Of a stretch of DNA of 64,000 bases, positions 63,411-64,000 are shown piece after piece. Position 1 is the first letter of the stretch, and the number at the start of each line of letters is the position of its first letter. Source of the stretch: Halalkalibacter alkalisediminis (GTDB lineage: Bacteria > Bacillota > Bacilli > Bacillales > Bacillaceae_D); the NCBI RefSeq assembly GCF_028610705.1, contig NZ_JAQQWT010000008.1, forward strand, positions 85,012 through 149,011, in the 5' to 3' direction. The translations under genes and the position numbers were made by a program. The notes under the pieces are model-generated. The model saw only the letters and a list, made by a program, of their open reading frames with translations. It was not told the origin of the DNA and did not search any database.

Positions 63411-63487
63411 TTTGAAAAGGTTCCTGACCCTCCGTACTTTTTCAGTGCCCTCGCTTTTGACGACTGGGGGGCAGGAACCTTTTCAAA
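63411..63487 (-). terminator. long palindrome with MITE-like core in the loop
   Basis: TTTGAAAAGGTTCCTGACCC (63411-63430) pairs with the matching right arm ending at 63487, a stem of about 23 bp with few mispairs. The stem contains the GGTTCCTGA/CAGGAACC arms of the dispersed family; its loop holds ACTTTTTCAGTGCCCTCG (63436-63453), which also occurs at 33783-33800. It lies 12 bases after the stop of the gene at 63500 and ends that gene. Confidence 0.75.
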
Positions 63488-63499
63488 TTAAGTGTTACT

Positions 63500-63802
63500 T
63501 TAAAGGTTTACCTTTTTAGGATCTAAGTCTCTAGGTCCTATTAGATATCGAACCTTACTTATCTCTAAATTAGAATCAAATTCATCCTTGACTTCAAATA
63601 CTTTAACTTCTTTATCTTCAATCTTAAAACCATCACCTAAATGGAATCCGTCCCATTCTTCACCAAACTGTTGCTCCCTCAATTGTTTAGCCGTTCCCTC
63701 AAAAATGATTTTCTGATCAGTTACCACTTCACCTAAAAAATAAGCAAGAATAACCATTGTAGGATCTTTCAAGTTTAACTTCGCATTCGATTTCGGTTTC
63801 AC
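63500..63802 (-). CDS. hypothetical protein of about 100 residues
   Basis: A small cytoplasmic protein with no recognised family. I prefer GTG 63802 (VKPKSNAKLNLKDPTMVIL), with AGGAGGG six bases before it, over the GTG at 63808. Sequence: a short hydrophobic start (PTMVILAYFLGEVV), then a charged, beta-like region (FEGTAKQLREQQFGEEWDGFHLGDGFKIEDKEVKVFEVKDEFD) and KVRYLIGPRDLDP. Confidence 0.68.
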   Translation of the reverse strand: MKPKSNAKLNLKDPTMVILAYFLGEVVTDQKIIFEGTAKQLREQQFGEEWDGFHLGDGFKIEDKEVKVFEVKDEFDSNLEISKVRYLIGPRDLDPKKVNL

Positions 63803-63912
63803 TATCACCCCTCCTCTCGCCTATACATTCGACAAAAAAAGGCATTGACCTTCTTTATTCTACTCCCACTTCACGTATGGATGGTTTTCTCTTCTCGCTA
63901 AAAATTAATTTA

Positions 63913-63931
63913 TACACTCATTATCATTAGC
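63913..63931 (-). promoter_or_regulatory. Fur-box-like sequence near the right edge
   Basis: Read on the minus strand, GCTAATGATAATGAGTGTA agrees with the 19-base Fur consensus GATAATGATAATCATTATC at 14 of 19 positions. It may belong to an iron-regulated gene beyond the window. Confidence 0.45.
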
Positions 63932-64000
63932 TTTGCATAAAGTTTCTTCAAATTTGTCAAGTAGTTTTGAGTAATTTATGGTTTCAAGGCACAAAAAAAC

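Overview
The window is chromosomal DNA of a low-G+C, endospore-forming Bacillaceae bacterium. Evidence: an sspH-type small acid-soluble spore protein gene, a YtpB-type tetraprenyl-beta-curcumene synthase, YesM/YesN-type two-component genes, cre-like catabolite sites, strong GGAGG ribosome binding sites and sigma-A promoters. Most genes lie on the minus strand. No rRNA, tRNA, CRISPR array, prophage or complete insertion sequence was recognised.

Layout. 1-1890: a siderophore synthetase (IucA/IucC family) cut by the window edge. 2.3-7.0 kb: an RND/MMPL exporter with a secreted coiled-coil partner and a divergent TetR regulator; the exporter seems to start at a non-standard ATT codon. 7.0-16 kb: a SWIM/SNF2 helicase, a small protein plus O-methyltransferase pair behind a palindromic operator, a HAD phosphatase, threonine ammonia-lyase and an MFS exporter. 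15.8-20.4 kb: a two-gene cassette of a large SF1 (UPF1/DNA2-like) helicase with a long coiled coil and a small acidic partner, visibly richer in G+C than the genes around it. 20.7-35.1 kb: a sugar-scavenging region with a CUT1 ABC importer, a DUF624 protein, a GH78-like rhamnosidase, a YesM/YesN sensor-regulator pair, an exported GH3 glycosidase and an orphan second copy of the binding lipoprotein. 35.2-38.6 kb: a decayed sodium:alanine symporter tail, then ansB-ansA with the divergent repressor ansR. 38.7-39.2 kb: a decayed sensor-kinase N-terminus. 39.4-44.5 kb: a complete sorbitol PTS operon with a SorC-type regulator. 44.8-55.1 kb: mixed genes (acyltransferase, orphan sigma factor, DMT exporter, TetR-regulated ABC exporter, ytpB, gamma-glutamyl enzymes). 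55.3-55.9 kb: two small genes, one of them sspH. 56.2-62.8 kb: a LacI-controlled alpha-glucan/maltodextrin-like CUT1 ABC operon with a debranching-type glycosidase. 63.5-63.8 kb: a small hypothetical gene.

The main theme is carbon and nitrogen scavenging: plant-type oligosaccharides, sorbitol, alpha-glucans, asparagine/aspartate and threonine, each with a local regulator, often with readable operators. A second theme is a dispersed family of palindromes built on GGTGCCTGA/TCAGGCACC, placed directly after genes as terminators. The least explained items are the SF1 helicase plus small partner cassette, the small protein/O-methyltransferase operon with its twin TGTATACA operators, the MITE-like inverted repeat at 33.7 kb that shares an 18-base core with a palindrome at 63.4 kb, and the ATT start of the RND gene. 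Residue positions are estimates made by eye.
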